Shown here in pieces: positions 52,317-55,146 of a DNA stretch of 55,146 bases. The notes beneath the pieces were generated by a model that did no database searches, was not told the origin of the DNA, and worked only from the letters and a program-made list of their open reading frames with translations. Both the position numbers and the translations under genes were made by a program. Positions within the stretch are counted from its first letter, which is position 1, and the number at the start of each line of letters is the position of its first letter. The stretch lies in assembly GCF_001006805.1 (NCBI RefSeq), contig NZ_LN811351.1:363769-418914 (forward strand), given 5' to 3'. The DNA comes from Microvirga massiliensis (GTDB taxonomy: Bacteria > Pseudomonadota > Alphaproteobacteria > Rhizobiales > Beijerinckiaceae).

Positions 52317-53127
52317 ATGTGGGTGCGCTCTTGCCTTGCACTCGTGGCTCCCTGGGGCGGGCTGGCTCTTGCGGCAGCCGCCGCAGGGCAGGCGCGGTTG
52401 GAGGGCGTCCAGGTCATCGGCACCGAGTTTCCGGATTGCATTGCCGGACGGGCGTATCCTGACGGATGCCGACCTCGTGGGTGCCATCCTGTCCGTCGCC
52501 GACCGGCGGCGCGGACAGCAGTCAGTTCGCATCGAGGCCGTTGAGTCGGATCCGACCGACCCGGGTGGTGACATTCACTTGTATACCCTGTCGGTCCAGG
52601 ACCCGGCCGACGGCTCGTGGAGCAACCTGTGCCAACCCGGCCCCGACGGAGTAGCCAAGGCCTTTCCGCTGAGTGGGACGTGGACCGAGGCCGGTCGCCA
52701 TCTGGCGGATGACCGGGCGTTTTCACTCATCTGCACAGGCGGAGCGATCGGGAAGTGTGTGCGCTGGGGTTACAAGCCCTGGCGAACGGCTGCCAATGGC
52801 AAGTCGCTCTGGGACTATCATCAGGCCTGCGTACGGATGGTGCGGGCCGACCATGGCGGGGACGGTGTCGGGCATACCCGCGATGACACGCCGATCGACG
52901 TCTTTGACCGACTCGGGATCCTCAAACCCGCCGTGGATCCGGGAGGGCTGAGCTTCGAAGCCGCTTGGGGCGTGGACGGCGCGATCTGCATCCGCAAACC
53001 GCGAATTGCGCAGATTGTTTCGCTTAATGAGCTGGAGCGGACTTACCCTCGCTTGCGCGGTCGGACCGGGGAGATCTGCCAGGAAAATGAAAGCCGCGAT
53101 GGGGTGCTCATCCTGAATCGCTCCTGA
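52317..53127 (+). pseudogene. ADYC-domain protein with frameshift
   Basis: From ATG 52317 the frame encodes a signal peptide (MWVRSCLALVAPWGGLALAA) and GQARLEGVQVIGTEF. One extra T in the TTT at 52428-52430 then shifts the frame, and the remaining 230 codons (RIALPDGRILTDADLVGAIL onwards) run to 53127 in the other frame. The second part has CTGGAIGKCVRWGYKPW and CVRMVRADHGGDG, where the family-defining ADYC tetrad reads ADHG. The single-base shift could be a sequencing error or a real lesion; the altered ADYC motif favours relaxed selection. Function of the family is unknown to me. Confidence 0.65.
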
Positions 53128-53259
53128 CACCGACGACACCCGCGGCGCCTCCGCGCAGGCTTGGATCCACTCGCTGCCAAGCACTTGCCTGCTAGAACGT
53201 GTTCGCCCGGCCAGGTATCGGGCGGTGGATCCCTTGATCCCTGCGCCCACGGCGCGGAG

Positions 53260-53367
53260 ATGCTGCTGTCGATGCTTCCCGAGCGCCTCAAATGCCCGCG
53301 CTGCGGCTCCCGCAAGGTGTCGCTGATTTATAAACCACCGTCCGAACGGGCCCGGGCCATGGGATGA
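53260..53367 (+). CDS. Possible 35-residue zinc-ribbon-like peptide
   Basis: A short frame encodes MLLSMLPERLKCPRCGSRKV and then SLIYKPP. The LKCPRCGSRKVS block with one C-x-x-C pair resembles small zinc-knuckle proteins of rhizobia. A longer frame starts at 53161, but its leader looks random. Only one C-x-x-C pair is present, so metal binding would need a dimer. Treat as tentative. Confidence 0.3.
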   Translation: MLLSMLPERLKCPRCGSRKVSLIYKPPSERARAMG

Positions 53368-53689
53368 GGCATGCGATGGCTGCGGGAGCCACACCCACCG
53401 TGCCGGATGCACGGGGATCAACGCGTTCGTGAACAGGCCCGTTTGCATCACCTTGATCGATGAGACCTGCGGGATGCCTGACCGCGATAGCTTGTGTGAG
53501 TCCTTCATGCCCCCGCCTTGATGCCCCTTTCGCCGTTGCCCGGCAGAACCCGGCGGGATGCCCCTCCGAATCCAACTTCATCTGGATTGGCATGCCCCGC
53601 ATGCCCTGGCTGCATTTCTTCAGGCGAATCCTTAAGACATTTCACCGCCGGGAGGTGAATCGTGCTTCGCCAGCAGGCATCGGAAACGC

Positions 53690-53719
53690 GAACGGGCGGC
53701 CCATGTGGGCCGCCCGTTC
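53690..53719. terminator. Perfect 14-bp stem-loop
   Basis: GAACGGGCGGCCCA (53690-53703) and TGGGCCGCCCGTTC (53706-53719) are exact reverse complements with a 2-nt centre; in RNA the loop would open to 6 nt. It is the strongest inverted repeat in the region 53128-53981, which otherwise holds no supported gene apart from the short frame at 53260. It may insulate the right-hand gene from upstream transcription. Confidence 0.6.
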
Positions 53720-53981
53720 CGTTCATGGCAGGTCGCGAGGCTTTCCCGTCGGTTCGCCAGACGACGTCAGCGGAGCCGTGCAAGCGCTGTCGAGATCAGC
53801 TCCGCACGGTCGGGAGTCAGGCTTCCCTGCAATCAGAGGCACTTTACCCGCGGTTTGAGCCAGACTTTGGCACCCGGTGACGTGAGTCCAGAGCCTAACC
53901 GTCCATTTACCTAAACGGCGCACAACCGTTAACGAGTGGTCAGCATTCGCTGGCCTGGGTTCCTCCTGCTTGTTAGCGACC

Positions 53982-55146
53982 ATGCACCCAGATCGCCGTC
54001 TACCGTTTTGTCCGCTCCCTGGCTCAATCGAGAGCGAATTGCACGGCTCTCCGGAGAGCCACACGGGCGTTCCCTTTCGCAGCGCCGTCGCAGAGTCCGG
54101 GTCCAACTCCCATTTCGATCCCGCGCATGAACCGCCATGGCGCCAGGCCTTCGTGCTCGGCGACGGTGTCATCGCAACCCGGACACCCGATCGCGTCATT
54201 CGCGCCCGCAATGGCATTCCGGAACCCGAGCCGTCGCCGCCCAGGCGGCCTCCGGCCCGCCCCGCACTGCCTGAATCCCGCATCTCCCCAGCCGATGAGC
54301 AACAGCCGCGGCCGGACCTCGAATCGGCCGTCAGGAGACAGATCGCGACCCTGCGCTCGACATTTGCGCCCGAAGACCACGATTCCCTGGAAGACTCGAT
54401 CCTCGCTCAGGAGGGAGCGACCTCTCACGCCGCCCTGCCGCAGGACGACTGCGAAACACTGCCACAGGATGACGAGGAACTCGCCGCTTGCCCTGAACCG
54501 GACGTTACGCCCGACACCGAAGAAGCCCGCCTCGAACCAGAGGCAGAACCGATCGATTTTATGCGCAACGAGACCCAGCCGATTTCCGTCTCCCCCGCCT
54601 TCACCATCAATAGCAGTTTCTCCGCACTCACCTGGCTGAACGGCCTCACGGCGAGCCAGGTCAGCTTTGCCCGGCAAGCCCGAGCGGAATTACCGCCGGC
54701 GGCGGTGGTCGCACCCCAGACATCTCCAGACCAGGAGGTTGTCGAGGGCAGTGAATCCGTGGCGATCGCCGAAGCATCCGTTCACGAGGACGTCTGGACG
54801 CACGACGAGGCCGAGGAGACGGCTCTCCCGCAGGACGCTCATGCAGAGCAACCCTTCTCCGCCGAGGCGGAAGAGATCGACTACGGGTATCTCTCGCTTT
54901 ACGCGGAGGAGTTGACCCAGATCGCTCCACGGTCCGATGAGGCCACCCCGCAGCAGAGTGTCGGCTCGCCTGTTGCCGAAGTTGTCGCCCCGGCTGCGAC
55001 TGAGGCCGTCGAACCGCAGGCCGAGCCCCAGACACCCTCATCTGCCAACGTGATCGAGTTCGCTCCCCGGACGGTTGCAAGGGTCGATCCTCCCGCTCGC
55101 GTGACCGAATGCGAGATAGCGCTCAACGAGGCCTTCGAGCCCGAGG
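53982..55146 (+). CDS. Large acidic low-complexity protein, N-terminal part (runs off the window); possibly FtsK-like translocase
   Basis: A frame with no stop runs from ATG 53982 to the last base, at least 388 codons. After a short head containing PPWRQAFVLGDGVIATRTPD (about residues 51-70) and a proline/arginine stretch (EPSPPRRPPARPALP), the protein becomes rich in Glu, Asp, Pro and Ala, with repeated LPQD motifs. There is no signal peptide or membrane helix in this part. Long disordered acidic N-terminal regions after a W-x-x-AF...TRTPD head are found, to my recollection, in soluble FtsK-type DNA translocases of rhizobia, which would place the motor domain beyond the window. This identity is a guess; the coding status is firm from codon usage and length. 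Confidence 0.6.
   Translation, partial: MHPDRRLPFCPLPGSIESELHGSPESHTGVPFRSAVAESGSNSHFDPAHEPPWRQAFVLGDGVIATRTPDRVIRARNGIPEPEPSPPRRPPARPALPESRISPADEQQPRPDLESAVRRQIATLRSTFAPEDHDSLEDSILAQEGATSHAALPQDDCETLPQDDEELAACPEPDVTPDTEEARLEPEAEPIDFMRNETQPISVSPAFTINSSFSALTWLNGLTASQVSFARQARAELPPAAVVAPQTSPDQEVVEGSESVAIAEASVHEDVWTHDEAEETALPQDAHAEQPFSAEAEEIDYGYLSLYAEELTQIAPRSDEATPQQSVGSPVAEVVAPAATEAVEPQAEPQTPSSANVIEFAPRTVARVDPPARVTECEIALNEAFEPE

Noticed and set aside
51762..52544. 260-codon plus-strand frame over the small secreted gene
   Set aside because: Most of it is a shadow; only its final part (from 52317) is real, as the signal-peptide half of the frameshifted ADYC gene.

Overview
The window looks like chromosomal DNA of a high-GC alphaproteobacterium of the order Hyphomicrobiales (Methylobacteriaceae, Bradyrhizobium or Bosea-like; a Microvirga/Methylobacterium-type host is my best guess). 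The pointers are the TRAP and ugpC-type ABC transporters, the rhizobial polyol operon, solitary substrate-binding proteins beginning MRRREF, an ADYC-domain gene, a DUF6766 gene, Kup and an ECF sigma factor with promoter elements of the alphaproteobacterial GGAA/CGT type. This assignment is inferred from gene content only; no rRNA is present.

Region 1 (1-17.0 kb, + strand) is a catabolic island. The tail of a serine-glyoxylate-type aminotransferase is followed by a TRAP transporter, an amidase, a hydratase/FAH-family enzyme, a ketopantoate-reductase-like protein, an M20 hydrolase, an MFS transporter, an arylmalonate-decarboxylase/maleate-isomerase-like protein, LysR and GntR regulators, a hydantoin-racemase-like protein without its catalytic cysteines, a dihydropyrimidinase/hydantoinase and a glycerate 2-kinase. 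Two truncated genes (BMP binding protein, carbamoylase) meet head to head at about 7260. The content suggests uptake and hydrolysis of a cyclic amide/imide or acylated amino compound, with carbon leaving through hydroxypyruvate/glycerate; the substrate is unknown.

Region 2 (17.2-21.2 kb) holds a catalase with a strong terminator, then a two-gene unit: a small protein resembling the N-terminal domain of the M14 carboxypeptidase encoded next to it.

Region 3 (21.3-31.7 kb) is a polyol utilisation locus: a xylitol/sorbitol-type dehydrogenase (+) converging on an operon (-) of binding protein, two permeases, ATPase, GMC oxidoreductase, mannitol 2-dehydrogenase and xylulokinase.

Region 4 (31.8-43.6 kb) is accessory and visibly lower in GC. 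It contains remnants of a holin-like gene and of IS256, IS6, IS5 and IS1595 transposases, a LysR gene, a type III polyketide synthase operon (synthase, truncated methyltransferase, flavoprotein, O-methyltransferase), a divergent ECF sigma/anti-sigma pair, a cupredoxin, a tRNA with CAT anticodon and a heavily decayed tyrosine integrase. The PKS operon and the sigma gene are preceded by matching GGAAT-N16/17-CGTC promoters facing away from each other, so the sigma factor probably controls the PKS operon and itself.

Region 5 (43.7-55.1 kb) returns to core-like sequence: two solitary ABC_sub_bind proteins, an internally deleted SnoaL-like protein, an ion-homeostasis group (Kup, DUF6766, CorA-like), a small secreted protein with a frameshifted ADYC-domain gene, and the acidic N-terminal part of a large protein running off the right edge.
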